The notes: generated from the letters alone by a model not told the origin. A stretch of DNA of 64,000 bases from Caryophanales bacterium UBA5026 (GCA_002416285.1 DICM01000030.1:16938-80937), one strand, 5' to 3'. Counted from the first letter of the stretch, positions 44,095 to 52,356 are shown. Translations and numbers: made by a program.

Positions 44095-44123
44095 ATTATA
44101 GCAAATTTCGACATTTTTGTATA
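44095..44123 (-). promoter_or_regulatory. Promoter of the glucosaminidase operon
   Basis: Minus strand TATACA, 17 bases, TATAAT, 33 bases before the ATG at 44061. Confidence 0.6.
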
Positions 44124-44142
44124 GGTTTTTACAGCCTGTTGA

Positions 44143-44176
44143 CAAAAAAAAGGAAAACCGTAGCACTACGATTTTC
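44143..44176 (-). terminator. Orphan terminator upstream of the glucosaminidase operon
   Basis: GGAAAATCGTAG pairs with CTACGGTTTTCC (one mismatch) and is followed by seven T on the minus strand. No minus-strand gene precedes it, since pgsA is on the other strand. Confidence 0.7.
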
Positions 44177-44269
44177 CAATGTATTATTTCTAATACAATA
44201 TAATATATGCAGGTGTTTATAAATGCATACATTTTTAATAAAAATCTATCATATTCTATGTTAGAATAT

Positions 44270-44298
44270 TTGCGTAATTGTCCTAGACATGCTACAAT
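44270..44298 (+). promoter_or_regulatory. Promoter of the pgsA-like gene
   Basis: TTGCGT, 17 bases, TACAAT, 24 bases before the ATG. Confidence 0.6.
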
Positions 44299-44321
44299 AT
44301 TATTATTCAAGGAGGATCCCT

Positions 44322-44969
44322 ATGAAAGAAAAAAAATCATATAAAGAAGTAATTCCAAATATTCTTACTGCGTCGCGAATCATATTTACACCTATTATTA
44401 TTGCATTAGGATTTTTTAAATATATGAATTTAGTGATTTTATTAGTAATAATTGCCGCACTAACTGATCTATTCGATGGTTATCTAGCTAGAAAATGGAA
44501 CGTTGTTTCTTTAAAAGGTGCGAAATTAGATGCCGTTGCCGATAAAGTATTTGTGATTGGATTAATTGCTGCGTTATGTAGAAATTACCCTGTATTATTA
44601 ATTCCATTTATATTAGAAATTATTATTGGTCTTTCAAATTTATTTTATCATTATAAAAAAAATATTACAAAATCTTTATTGATTGGAAAAATTAAAACAT
44701 GCTTTTTATTTACAACTGTTATATTAGCATTTATTGTTAGTTATCATAATAGTGCATCATCAGCATTTCATGGTTTTTTGATGGTTACTATCAACTTGCA
44801 AGTTCTAAGTATATTTGCTTACCTTGCCTTCTACTTTGATTATGAAGAACCTGAAGAATCATCTCTAACAATTTTAAATACTACAATTGATGAAGAGGTT
44901 GAGCCGACAATTTTACTTGATGATTTACAAGATTTTATAGAAGAATTAGACATAGAGCACTTAGAATAG
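44322..44969 (+). CDS. pgsA: CDP-alcohol phosphatidyltransferase (PgsA-like)
   Basis: An integral membrane enzyme that transfers a phosphatidyl group from CDP-diacylglycerol to an alcohol, probably glycerol 3-phosphate. The 215-aa protein has the signature DLFDGYLAR followed by GAKLDAVADK, which gives the D-x2-DG-x2-AR ... G-x3-D-x3-D metal site, and about six membrane segments. An acidic C-terminal tail of about 40 residues (EEPEESS ... DLQDFIEELD) is an addition to the usual length. I start at 44322 with AAGGAGG six bases upstream. Confidence 0.87.
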   Translation: MKEKKSYKEVIPNILTASRIIFTPIIIALGFFKYMNLVILLVIIAALTDLFDGYLARKWNVVSLKGAKLDAVADKVFVIGLIAALCRNYPVLLIPFILEIIIGLSNLFYHYKKNITKSLLIGKIKTCFLFTTVILAFIVSYHNSASSAFHGFLMVTINLQVLSIFAYLAFYFDYEEPEESSLTILNTTIDEEVEPTILLDDLQDFIEELDIEHLE

Positions 44970-44980
44970 GTGCTTTTTTT
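44956..44980 (+). terminator. Terminator after pgsA-like gene
   Basis: AGCAC, 9 bases, GTGCT and then a run of T on the plus strand; the stem includes the gene end. Confidence 0.75.
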
Positions 44981-45022
44981 ATGAATATAGAGCAAATTAT
45001 CTATCCAACAAATTCACTTCCT

Positions 45023-45031
45023 CATATGATA
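45023..45031 (+). promoter_or_regulatory. -10-like element resembling mother-cell sigma sites
   Basis: CATATGATA fits CATA-N3-TA, with TATC 17 bases upstream. The glycosyltransferase at 48256 has the similar CATATAATA. No TTGACA is present. Suggestive only. Confidence 0.3.
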
Positions 45032-45050
45032 TAACTGAAGGAGGGATTAA

Positions 45051-46478
45051 ATGAATTCATGTAATGAAAACAATTTATGCAACGGAAACAATTCAAGTAT
45101 TTATCAAAGTGCACTAAAAACAATTAAAAATGCACAAGGATTTGCAAATCAGGGATGCTGCGGTTGCTTGGGACCTACTGGACCTACCGGGCCTTCTGGA
45201 CCTGCTGGTGGACCTACCGGACCTACTGGACCTCAAGGACCACAAGGTGTTCAAGGACCTCAAGGTGTTCAAGGGCCTCAAGGTATTCAAGGACCTATAG
45301 GTGCTACCGGACCTCAAGGACCTCAAGGTGTTCAAGGCCCAACTGGACCGACTGGACCTACCGGTGCTGCTAGTACTGTACCTGGACCTACCGGACCGAC
45401 CGGACCGACTGGACCTCAAGGGCCTCAGGGTGTTCAAGGTATTCAAGGTGTTCAAGGACCTATAGGATCAACTGGACCTCAAGGTGTTCAAGGTATTCAG
45501 GGTATTCAAGGACCTATAGGACCGACTGGACCTGCGGGTACTGCTGGTACTGTGGGAGCTACTGGACCTACCGGTCCAACGGGACCTACTGGACCAACGG
45601 GTGCTGCTAGTACTGTTCCTGGACCTACTGGATCTACCGGACCAACAGGACCGACTGGACCAACGGGTGCTGCTAGTACTGTTCCTGGACCTACTGGATC
45701 TACCGGACCAACTGGACCTGACGGACTTATCGGTGCTACTGGACCTACTGGACCTACCGGACCTGACGGACTAATCGGTGCTACTGGACCTACTGGACCT
45801 ACCGGACCTGACGGACTAATCGGTGCTACTGGACCAACAGGACCTACCGGACCTGACGGACTAATCGGTGCTACTGGACCTACTGGACCTACTGGACCTG
45901 ATGGACTTATCGGTGCTACTGGACCAACAGGCCCAACGGGACCAACTGGACCTGCGAGTGACGGAGCTATTATTCCATTTGCTTCTGGTTTACCAGTTGC
46001 GCCTACATCAATTGCACTTGGCCTAGCTGGACTTCCTGCAGTTGTTGCATTTGGAAACAGTACTGTCTTACCAAATGTTCTCGGAGCAACAATCGATTTA
46101 ACTGGTGCTGCAGGTTTACTAGCAAACATGTCATTCTCTGTACCACGAGATGGTGTTATAACTGATATTAGTGCTTACTTTAGTGTTGTCTTAGGATTAA
46201 CTCTACTTGGAACAGATATTACTGTAACAGCACAACTATACCAATCAACAACGCCTGATAACACTTTCACACCAATTGCTGGAGCTATAGTTAACTTAGC
46301 ACCAACTCTAAGTGGAATTATTAGTATTGGTGATATTGCTTCTGGTACTACTACTGGTTTAGCAATCCCAGTTACTGCAGGAACTAGATTATTAATGGTA
46401 TTTACAATTACTTCTACTGGTGTTAGTTTACTAAATACACTTACAGGTTATGCAAGTGCCGGAGTTAACATCGCATAA
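45051..46478 (+). CDS. Collagen-like surface protein with BclA/BclB-type C-terminal domain
   Basis: A 475-aa protein. Residues 1-40 are a Cys- and Asn-rich head (NSCNENNLCNGNN ... GCCGC). Residues 41-302 are a collagen-like Gly-X-Y tract, mostly GPTGPT and GPQGVQ, including five 15-residue repeats with DGLIGAT. The C-terminal 170 residues (IIPFASGLPV, NMSFSVPRDGVITDISAYFS, GTRLLMVFTI) match the trimeric head of exosporium proteins of the BclA/BclB type. It should form a hair-like surface filament, on spores if this organism sporulates. It has GGAGGG before its ATG and a glycosyltransferase downstream. Confidence 0.9.
   Translation: MNSCNENNLCNGNNSSIYQSALKTIKNAQGFANQGCCGCLGPTGPTGPSGPAGGPTGPTGPQGPQGVQGPQGVQGPQGIQGPIGATGPQGPQGVQGPTGPTGPTGAASTVPGPTGPTGPTGPQGPQGVQGIQGVQGPIGSTGPQGVQGIQGIQGPIGPTGPAGTAGTVGATGPTGPTGPTGPTGAASTVPGPTGSTGPTGPTGPTGAASTVPGPTGSTGPTGPDGLIGATGPTGPTGPDGLIGATGPTGPTGPDGLIGATGPTGPTGPDGLIGATGPTGPTGPDGLIGATGPTGPTGPTGPASDGAIIPFASGLPVAPTSIALGLAGLPAVVAFGNSTVLPNVLGATIDLTGAAGLLANMSFSVPRDGVITDISAYFSVVLGLTLLGTDITVTAQLYQSTTPDNTFTPIAGAIVNLAPTLSGIISIGDIASGTTTGLAIPVTAGTRLLMVFTITSTGVSLLNTLTGYASAGVNIA
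45723..45947 (+). repeat. Five tandem 45-bp repeats in the collagen gene
   Basis: Each unit encodes GLIGATGPTGPTGPD or a close variant. The copies differ mainly at third positions (for example GGACCTACT against GGACCAACA), so the array is not freshly expanded but may vary between strains. Confidence 0.88.
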
Positions 46479-46489
46479 GTATTAACGAA

Positions 46490-46512
46490 AAGTAAACCTA
46501 TAAGGTTTACTT
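46490..46512. repeat. Left copy of the IS target repeat (collagen gene terminator hairpin)
   Basis: A 23-bp palindrome beginning AAGTAAACC and ending GGTTTACTT, 11 bases after the collagen stop. An identical copy at 48176-48198 flanks the other side of the insertion sequence. Only the right copy keeps a T-run, so the original terminator was hairpin plus T-run. Confidence 0.87.
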
Positions 46513-46521
46513 CAGACTGTT

Positions 46522-46558
46522 GACAAATAGGTTCAAAATGACTTATTTGTCTTTTTTT
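46522..46558 (+). terminator. Terminator inside the IS left end
   Basis: GACAAATA pairs with TATTTGTC and is followed by seven T on the plus strand. It uses the inner part of the inverted repeat and would stop transcription entering from the collagen gene. Confidence 0.72.
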
Positions 46559-46605
46559 ATGAAAAGTCAGATAAAATAAAGGTAACTTCTATTAGGCTAC
46601 CTACA

Positions 46606-48003
46606 CTAGGCATAATGATGTAAGGCAAATTTTTTCAGATTCATGCACGCATAAAGCAGAGTCAACTCTCGATGGACTCTTTGTTTTGTTCTAAAGTATG
46701 TACTTCTTAATCCGTACTTCATTTTTCCATCTGCAAAGACTCTTTCTATATGGCATGGTCTTTGCTTATATACTTCTTTTACTTCATCATGATGTCTATA
46801 ATCAATTACCATTTCTTTATATCCTTCCCATACATGTCTTAAGATTTGTTTATATTTGCTCTTTGTACATTTGTTTTTATATTGACATTTTGAACAATCA
46901 TGTTCATATGCTTTATAAATAATATAACCATTTTTATCGATTCGACCTGTAGGTATTAAATCTTTCTCATTTGGACATATGTAAATATTATTATATTCAT
47001 CATAAGTGAATTCGTATTTTTTTATGTAATCTTTTCTATATCCTTTCCTTGTATAAGGAAAAGCTGGTATCATTTCTAAATCTATTAAAGTTTTACAAAT
47101 ATGAGGTGTGATGTAAGCTGCATCTCCTACAAAATAATTTATATTAGATATATCAAAGTGATTAGTTAAATTTTCAAATGATTGATAAAAAGATACTGAG
47201 TCATGGACATTGCTTCCGTTTGTATCTACTGTTAATACATAATTATTATTTTCACAAATAACACTGGTATTATATCCAAACATCTTTTCTTTATCACTTT
47301 TATATAACATTCCTGCATCTTTATCTACATCACTTACGATAATTGCTTTTTCGCCAATTACTTCTTCAGTATTTACTTCTTCATTACATCTTACAATTTT
47401 TTCTACTTCTTCTAAATATTCTTCATCTGTTAAATCTTCTTCTTGTAACCCCTTTAAGGCTATTTCTAAATCTAATTCCTTTTGATACTTTTTAGCTTCA
47501 ACACTAACTAATTCTTTATGATTTTTCTTTTTATTGGCATAAGCTTTTGTATGGGTTGAATCAATATAAACAGCAGTCATATCTAAACAATTCCAATTTA
47601 TTAATAAATCTATTACTTTATCAAATACTGTTTGAAGTAAATCATGTTCTAGCTTACAAAACTTTTTTTTATAATTCTGTGAATATGTAGAATGATTTGG
47701 TACCTCTTCACATAAATTATACCCAATAAACCATCTATATAAATTATTATATTTTAAATTTTCATATGTTTTTCTCAAACTATCTTCATGAAAAAGGAAC
47801 TTTAATATATGAATTTTTATCAAAACTACAGGGTCGATACTTCTTCTGCCAACCCTAGAATATAGTTTTTCTACCTCTTCATATATAAAGTTCCAATCAA
47901 AATGTTGTTCTATGACTCTTAAAAAATGATCACTTGGAATCATATCTTCTAAATTTACTATTTCACTTGCATATTGTCTATTTTCTCTTTTAGTCATTGC
48001 CAT
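46606..48003 (-). CDS. IS1182 family transposase
   Basis: A 465-aa DDE-type transposase of the DUF772/IS1182 group. The N-terminal domain has SDHFLRVIEQHFDWNF and GRRSIDPVVLIKIHILKFLF. The catalytic Asp is in IDSTHTKAYANK, the second in FVGDAAYITPHI, and the Glu in HIERVFADGKMKYGLRSTYFR. A cysteine cluster (CSKCQYKNKC) lies before the last motif, as is usual. I start at 48003 with AAGTGAT upstream. No frameshift or stop is seen, so it should be active. Confidence 0.94.
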   Translation of the reverse strand: MAMTKRENRQYASEIVNLEDMIPSDHFLRVIEQHFDWNFIYEEVEKLYSRVGRRSIDPVVLIKIHILKFLFHEDSLRKTYENLKYNNLYRWFIGYNLCEEVPNHSTYSQNYKKKFCKLEHDLLQTVFDKVIDLLINWNCLDMTAVYIDSTHTKAYANKKKNHKELVSVEAKKYQKELDLEIALKGLQEEDLTDEEYLEEVEKIVRCNEEVNTEEVIGEKAIIVSDVDKDAGMLYKSDKEKMFGYNTSVICENNNYVLTVDTNGSNVHDSVSFYQSFENLTNHFDISNINYFVGDAAYITPHICKTLIDLEMIPAFPYTRKGYRKDYIKKYEFTYDEYNNIYICPNEKDLIPTGRIDKNGYIIYKAYEHDCSKCQYKNKCTKSKYKQILRHVWEGYKEMVIDYRHHDEVKEVYKQRPCHIERVFADGKMKYGLRSTYFRTKQRVHRELTLLYACMNLKKFALHHYA

Positions 48004-48062
48004 ATATATCACTTACTTTCTTATATTATCCATATTAATTATACCATTTTTTCACAAAAAAA

Positions 48063-48107
48063 GTAAGGAATATAAGCTTTAATTTTGGATAATATAAGCT
48101 TCCTTAC
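48063..48107 (-). repeat. Inverted repeat in the transposase leader
   Basis: GTAAGGAA and TTCCTTAC enclose two copies of TATAAGCTT. It may fold in transcripts entering from outside and limit transposase translation, a common feature of insertion sequences; this is inference. Confidence 0.5.
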
Positions 48108-48175
48108 ATATACATCATACTACATTTTATCTAAAATAAAAAGACCATTAACAAATTTTATTTGTCAACAGTCTG

Positions 48176-48198
48176 AAGTAAACCTATAAGGTTTACTT
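48176..48198. repeat. Right copy of the IS target repeat, with terminator T-run
   Basis: Same 23-bp palindrome as at 46490, followed by a run of T on the plus strand. It represents the original collagen gene terminator. Confidence 0.87.
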
Positions 48199-48255
48199 TT
48201 TTATTATCATAAAAATATTTAATTCATATAATAGTATAGAAATTGGAGGTAAGAA

Positions 48256-49341
48256 GTGAAAAAGAAAGTTTGTGTGTATGCAATTGCTAAAAACGAAAGC
48301 CAATTTGTAGATCGTTGGGTAGAGAGTATGAAAGAAGCTGATCTAATTATCGTTGGTGATACTGGTTCAACGGATGATACTGTAAAAAAACTTAAAAAAC
48401 TAGGAGTAAAAGTTTATAACATAGAAGTGAACCCATGGAGATTCGATAAGGCTAGAAATATGGTATTAGATAAGATTCCAAAAGATGTCGATATTTGTTT
48501 ATCTGTCGATTTAGATGAAATAGCTACTAAAGGATGGCGAAAACAAATTGAAGAGTATTGGAAAGATGATACAACTAGATTAAAATATAATTACAACTGG
48601 AGTTTTGATGAATATGGGAACCCAGCTGTTAATTTTTTAATTGAAAAAGCACATAGTAGAACAGGATATAAATGGACGCATCCGGTTCATGAGATATTGG
48701 AATATATTGGTGATAAAACTGAGAAAATTGATTTAGCCGAAGGATTTGACATCAATCATTACCCTGATAAGACAAAATCTAGAGGAAATTATCTTCCCCT
48801 TCTAGAATTATCAGTAGAAGAGGATCCTGAAGATGATAGAAATATGCATTATCTCGGACGAGAATATATGTACTATGGAAAATGGAATGAATGTATTGAC
48901 ACATTAATTCGACACCTGAACTTAAAAAGAGCAACATGGAGGGATGAGCGATCAGCATCAATGCGTTTTATCGCAAGGTCTTATATTCATTTAAACCGTC
49001 TTGAAGAAGCAAAAATGTGGTATCAAAAAGCAATTAATGAAACACCATATTTAAGAGAACCATATGTTGAGTTAGCTCAACTTTATTATCGACTGGAAGA
49101 TTGGGCAAATGTTACATTATATTGTAAGATGGCTTTAGAAATAAAAACGCATCCAAAGACTTACATCAATGAACCATTTTGTTGGAATGAAACAATATAT
49201 GATTTATTATCACTTAGCACATTCTATCAAGGCAATCAGGAAGAAGCATTAGAATGGTCAAAACAAGCAGTCGAAAGAGCACCTGAGAACGAACGTTTAC
49301 AAAATAATTACGAAATCATAAAAAGTTCTATGGAATCATAG
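48256..49341 (+). CDS. Family 2 glycosyltransferase with TPR-like C-terminus
   Basis: A 361-aa protein starting with GTG at 48256, six bases after GGAGG. The N-terminal GT-A domain shows CVYAIAKNESQFVDRWVES, IIVGDTGSTDDT and LSVDLDEIATKGW with the metal-binding DxD. The C-terminal 150 residues form TPR-like helical repeats (ARSYIHLNRLEEAKMWYQKAI). Such proteins sit beside spore or surface collagen genes and are thought to glycosylate them. The pair was adjacent before the IS inserted between them. Confidence 0.87.
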   Translation: MKKKVCVYAIAKNESQFVDRWVESMKEADLIIVGDTGSTDDTVKKLKKLGVKVYNIEVNPWRFDKARNMVLDKIPKDVDICLSVDLDEIATKGWRKQIEEYWKDDTTRLKYNYNWSFDEYGNPAVNFLIEKAHSRTGYKWTHPVHEILEYIGDKTEKIDLAEGFDINHYPDKTKSRGNYLPLLELSVEEDPEDDRNMHYLGREYMYYGKWNECIDTLIRHLNLKRATWRDERSASMRFIARSYIHLNRLEEAKMWYQKAINETPYLREPYVELAQLYYRLEDWANVTLYCKMALEIKTHPKTYINEPFCWNETIYDLLSLSTFYQGNQEEALEWSKQAVERAPENERLQNNYEIIKSSMES

Positions 49342-49350
49342 AACTTTTTT
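49321..49350. terminator. Bidirectional terminator
   Basis: AAAAGTTCTATG-GAAT-CATAGAACTTTT with T-runs both ways; a 12-bp stem shared by the glycosyltransferase and the convergent 50-aa gene. Confidence 0.9.
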
Positions 49351-49373
49351 GTGAAAAACATAATCGTTTTTCT

Positions 49374-49526
49374 TTACATCATATCTTCTAGCTTATTATT
49401 TGCTTTTTTTACAGTAGAATCCACTACTTTTTCTACCTTTTTCATCACTGGTTTGTTATATTTTTGATACGCCAAAACGGCTCCAGCACCCATAGCAATT
49501 AATGCTACATTTTTACCAATTTTCAT
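49374..49526 (-). CDS. Small YtxH-like protein, 50 aa
   Basis: A short gene. The ATG at 49526 follows AGAGGGTGA. The 50-aa product starts MKIGKNVALIAMGAGAVLAYQ, a single short hydrophobic segment, then a basic helical tail (VMKKVEKVVDSTVKKANNK). The layout resembles the small gene at 8534 and YtxH-type membrane proteins. It sits between recD2 and a shared terminator. Confidence 0.6.
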   Translation of the reverse strand: MKIGKNVALIAMGAGAVLAYQKYNKPVMKKVEKVVDSTVKKANNKLEDMM

Positions 49527-49602
49527 CAAAATCACCCTCTTGCTAAAAAATATGAGTATGTATCTGCTACATACATTCTTAATTTTCCCTAAAAGAATAT
49601 TT

Positions 49603-51804
49603 TTATACGTTATTTTTTAATTTTTTAGATAATTTTGTTTTTCGAATATAATCAAAATCATTATGCACAGCTGTTAAAAAAGCTTCTGGTTCACCAATTA
49701 AAATTAATTTCTTTTTTGCTCTGGTAATTCCAGTATAGAAAAGCTTACGATAGAGCATCCTATTATAAGAATGAGTTATTGGCATTGCAACTATATCAAA
49801 TTCACTTCCTTGTGCTTTATGAATACTGACAATATATCCATGTTTTATTTTAGGAAGATCTTTGGGAATAAATTTCACTTCATTTCCATCAAAATCAATA
49901 TAAAGTTCATTCTTCTTTGATTTACTGATATCAGCTTTCACAATTCTAGTGATAATCCCAATGTCTCCATTAAAAATATTTTCTTCTGGCATGTTAACTA
50001 ATTCTAGTACTTTATCCTGTTCACGATAAATAACATCTCCTACTTTTAACTCTTTCTTATCTGGTGCAGGAGGATTAAAGACGAATTGCAATTGCTTATT
50101 TAATTCGTCAATACCATTTTGCCCAGCATACATTGGAGCCATGATTTGAATTCTTTTATAGTCATAACCCTTTTCATTGATTTGCTGGCAGATATTACAT
50201 AAATTTTCATTAATGAAATTACTATGACATTTTAAGAAAGTATAATCATTTGTAGTAGTTAAATAAGTATCTGATAAAGAATTTTCCTTTACTTCTTGAG
50301 CAAGCGTAGCAATATAGGAATCTTCACTTTGTCTATATAACAAATCTAACGGAACTGTTTCAATTATTTCACTGTCAATAAAATCTTTTAAAACTTGACC
50401 TGGTCCAACACTTGGTAATTGATGTGAATCTCCAATTAAAATTAGCTGAACATTTTTTGTTAATCCTTTTAATAAATGATCCATTAAAGACAAATCAATC
50501 ATACTTACTTCATCTACTATAATTAGTTCTTTATTAGACTTTTCAAATTCATTTACAGCAAACTCATTATTCTCTTTATTCCATTTTAAAAAACGATGAA
50601 TGGTACTTGCAGGACATAAAGTAGATTCACTAATTCGTTTACTAGCCCTACCCGTTGGTGCTAATAGGGCAATCTTTTCAATTAATGTATCAAAATCATA
50701 GTTATGAAGTTTCTGGTAGAGTTCGACAATTGCTTTTAAAATCGTAGTCTTACCAGTACCTGGACCTCCAGTAATAATTAAAATATGATTTTCTAATGCT
50801 TTTTTTATAGCAAGTTTTTGTTTTTCATTATATTTAATTTCGTTAAGTTCCTCTAATTTTTCAATTTCTTGATCTAGTTTTTTATAAACTTCTTTTGGCA
50901 TATTTGCTAAATATTGAACTGTTGATACAATATTATTTTCCGCATCATATAGTTCTCTTAAATAATAGTCTTCCTCTTCTTTGACAATTTTATTCATATA
51001 TCGTAATTCGTCTAAATACAAAATTAGTTGTTCATCCGTTACACCGACATTAGAGATATGTTTTTTTAAATCTTGATAAGTAAAGTAAGTATTACCGGTT
51101 TGAAAAACCAATTGTTTACAAACATCAAATAAATAAGCTTTTATTCTTCGTTCATCATCAAAATCAATTTGAAAAGCTTCTCTTAAGTGATCTACTTTCG
51201 AAAAATTAATTTCATCAATATCATCTATTAATTGATAAGGATTACATTCTATCGTTTGAATTGTAAATTCTTTATATTTTTGATAAACAGAAAGGGCATC
51301 TTGCATCGAAAAGCCAAGATCCGTTAAATAAACGATGGTCGTATGACTCTCTTCATACTTTTCTAAAGTTTTTACAATTTGATTTGCTTTTTTTTGTGTC
51401 AATTTAGGAACTAAATTCAAACAATCTGGTTCTTCTAAAATACGATCTAAAACTTGTTCTCCAAGCGTATCAACAATTAAAGTTGCTTGTTTTTCGCCAA
51501 TTCCCGGAAAAAGATCACTACTTAAAAAAAGAATTACTCCATCCTTGTCTTCTGGTTTCATTCGTTCATAACGTTCTACTGAGAACTGTATCCCATATTT
51601 TGGATGTTCGACTACTTCACCATAAAACAAATAAGTATCTTCTTCTTTTAGTTCTGCAAAGTATCCTGTAAATGTTATGGTTCGACCGATAAAATCTTTT
51701 ACTTCATCGTTATTGGTTTCTTTTATCTTTAGGATGCCAATTACAAATCCTTTATCTGATTCAAAAATACTTCTTCGATAATTTCCTTTGATGTATGTCT
51801 CCAT
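49603..51804 (-). CDS. recD2: ATP-dependent RecD-like DNA helicase RecD2
   Basis: RecD2 is a 5'-3' helicase found in bacteria without RecBC partnering, acting in repair and fork maintenance. The 733-aa protein has the N-terminal OB-like and helix-hairpin-helix region (DLFPGIGEKQATLIVDTLGE), Walker A GGPGTGKTT, Walker B IIVDEVSMIDL, and the C-terminal motif VSIHKAQGSEFD with YTGITRAKKKLILIG. I start at 51804 with AGTGAT upstream. A LexA box lies inside its consensus promoter, so it should be induced by DNA damage. Confidence 0.95.
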   Translation of the reverse strand: METYIKGNYRRSIFESDKGFVIGILKIKETNNDEVKDFIGRTITFTGYFAELKEEDTYLFYGEVVEHPKYGIQFSVERYERMKPEDKDGVILFLSSDLFPGIGEKQATLIVDTLGEQVLDRILEEPDCLNLVPKLTQKKANQIVKTLEKYEESHTTIVYLTDLGFSMQDALSVYQKYKEFTIQTIECNPYQLIDDIDEINFSKVDHLREAFQIDFDDERRIKAYLFDVCKQLVFQTGNTYFTYQDLKKHISNVGVTDEQLILYLDELRYMNKIVKEEEDYYLRELYDAENNIVSTVQYLANMPKEVYKKLDQEIEKLEELNEIKYNEKQKLAIKKALENHILIITGGPGTGKTTILKAIVELYQKLHNYDFDTLIEKIALLAPTGRASKRISESTLCPASTIHRFLKWNKENNEFAVNEFEKSNKELIIVDEVSMIDLSLMDHLLKGLTKNVQLILIGDSHQLPSVGPGQVLKDFIDSEIIETVPLDLLYRQSEDSYIATLAQEVKENSLSDTYLTTTNDYTFLKCHSNFINENLCNICQQINEKGYDYKRIQIMAPMYAGQNGIDELNKQLQFVFNPPAPDKKELKVGDVIYREQDKVLELVNMPEENIFNGDIGIITRIVKADISKSKKNELYIDFDGNEVKFIPKDLPKIKHGYIVSIHKAQGSEFDIVAMPITHSYNRMLYRKLFYTGITRAKKKLILIGEPEAFLTAVHNDFDYIRKTKLSKKLKNNV

Positions 51805-51826
51805 AGTATCACTTCTTTTCCATACC

Positions 51827-51855
51827 AGTATATCAAACAATTGTTCGCGAGTCAA
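51827..51855 (-). promoter_or_regulatory. recD2 promoter
   Basis: Minus strand TTGACT, 17 bases, TATACT, 23 bases before the ATG. The spacer holds a LexA box. Confidence 0.87.
51834..51847 (-). promoter_or_regulatory. LexA box of recD2
   Basis: CGAACAATTGTTTG on the minus strand: the CGAAC/GTTTG arms are identical to both boxes at lexA, and the position between -35 and -10 is the same as in the 55-aa gene. Confidence 0.88.
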
Positions 51856-51861
51856 TTAAAA

Positions 51862-51884
51862 ATAAAAACTCGCTATTAACGAGT
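51862..51884 (-). terminator. Terminator after the 51876 gene
   Basis: ACTCG-TTAATAG-CGAGT followed by a T-rich run on the minus strand, directly before the recD2 promoter. Confidence 0.77.
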
Positions 51885-52277
51885 CTTCGGTTCGTTCCCA
51901 AAAATTTCTGGATATGCTGCTTTTAATTCCTCTTCATTTGTGGCATTTATATCTTCACAGTAATCATGAAATACAGATTCTCGCTGATCAATTGGGACAC
52001 CATAAAGTATCGAATTGCCAGCATCGGCTTCATAACCATCAAGCTCGATTTCTCCTTTTAAATATTTTATACTATTTTCAGCTTCCTTATTTCCTTGATT
52101 TGTTAGTTTCACACTAAATGTTTTTACATTATAAGCTATCTTTGAATCACTATTTCCAAGTTTTACTGCTCCCGCGCACACCACAGCTAATGCTCCTGTA
52201 AACATTATAAATTTTGCAAAATTTCTATTAGCCTGGCGATCATCTCTAACTTTTGACATTCTACTATACTTTTCCAT
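51876..52277 (-). CDS. Hypothetical membrane-anchored protein
   Basis: A 133-aa protein starting at 52277 (MEKYSRMSKVRDD) with GGAG upstream. It has a basic N-terminus, one span at about residues 23-40 and a small outside domain (KLGNSDSKIAYNVKTFSVKLT ... YEADAGNSILYGVP). It has a perfect-spacing promoter of its own and a terminator on each side, so it is monocistronic. No family recognised. Confidence 0.65.
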   Translation of the reverse strand: MEKYSRMSKVRDDRQANRNFAKFIMFTGALAVVCAGAVKLGNSDSKIAYNVKTFSVKLTNQGNKEAENSIKYLKGEIELDGYEADAGNSILYGVPIDQRESVFHDYCEDINATNEEELKAAYPEIFGNEPKTR

Positions 52278-52296
52278 AAAATTCATCTCCAAGTGC

Positions 52297-52325
52297 ATTA
52301 TAACATGCAACCATATTTTCGTCAA
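52297..52325 (-). promoter_or_regulatory. Promoter of the 51876 gene
   Basis: Minus strand TTGACG, 17 bases, TATAAT. Confidence 0.8.
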
Positions 52326-52353
52326 ATAAAAAACTTAACTTCATGTTAAGTTT
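52326..52353 (-). terminator. Terminator after mtaB
   Basis: AAACTTAAC-ATGAA-GTTAAGTTT followed by T on the minus strand. Confidence 0.87.
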
Positions 52354-52356
52354 ACA

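Larger units (their letters stand above)
46513..48175 (-). mobile_element. IS1182-like insertion sequence, about 1.66 kb
   Basis: Terminal inverted repeats CAGACTGTTGACAAATA at 46513-46529 and its complement at 48159-48175, one intact transposase on the minus strand, and identical 23-bp palindromic direct repeats outside. The element is complete. It lies between the collagen gene and its probable glycosyltransferase partner. Because the flanking repeat is itself a palindrome, the exact ends and target duplication length could shift by a few bases. Confidence 0.9.

Noticed and set aside
44132..44146. CAGCCTGTTGACAAA resembles the end of the IS at 46513
   Set aside because: No matching second end or flanking palindrome is found, and the hairpin lies on the wrong side for a solo IS end; chance similarity is likely.
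44077..44310. A 77-codon minus-strand frame upstream of the glucosaminidase gene
   Set aside because: It crosses a strong terminator hairpin and the glucosaminidase promoter, and has no ribosome site.
45114..46129. Long open frames on the other strand and in other frames of the collagen gene
   Set aside because: They are by-products of the Gly-Pro-Thr repeat composition and show only repetitive Arg/Ser or Pro/Val/Gly text.
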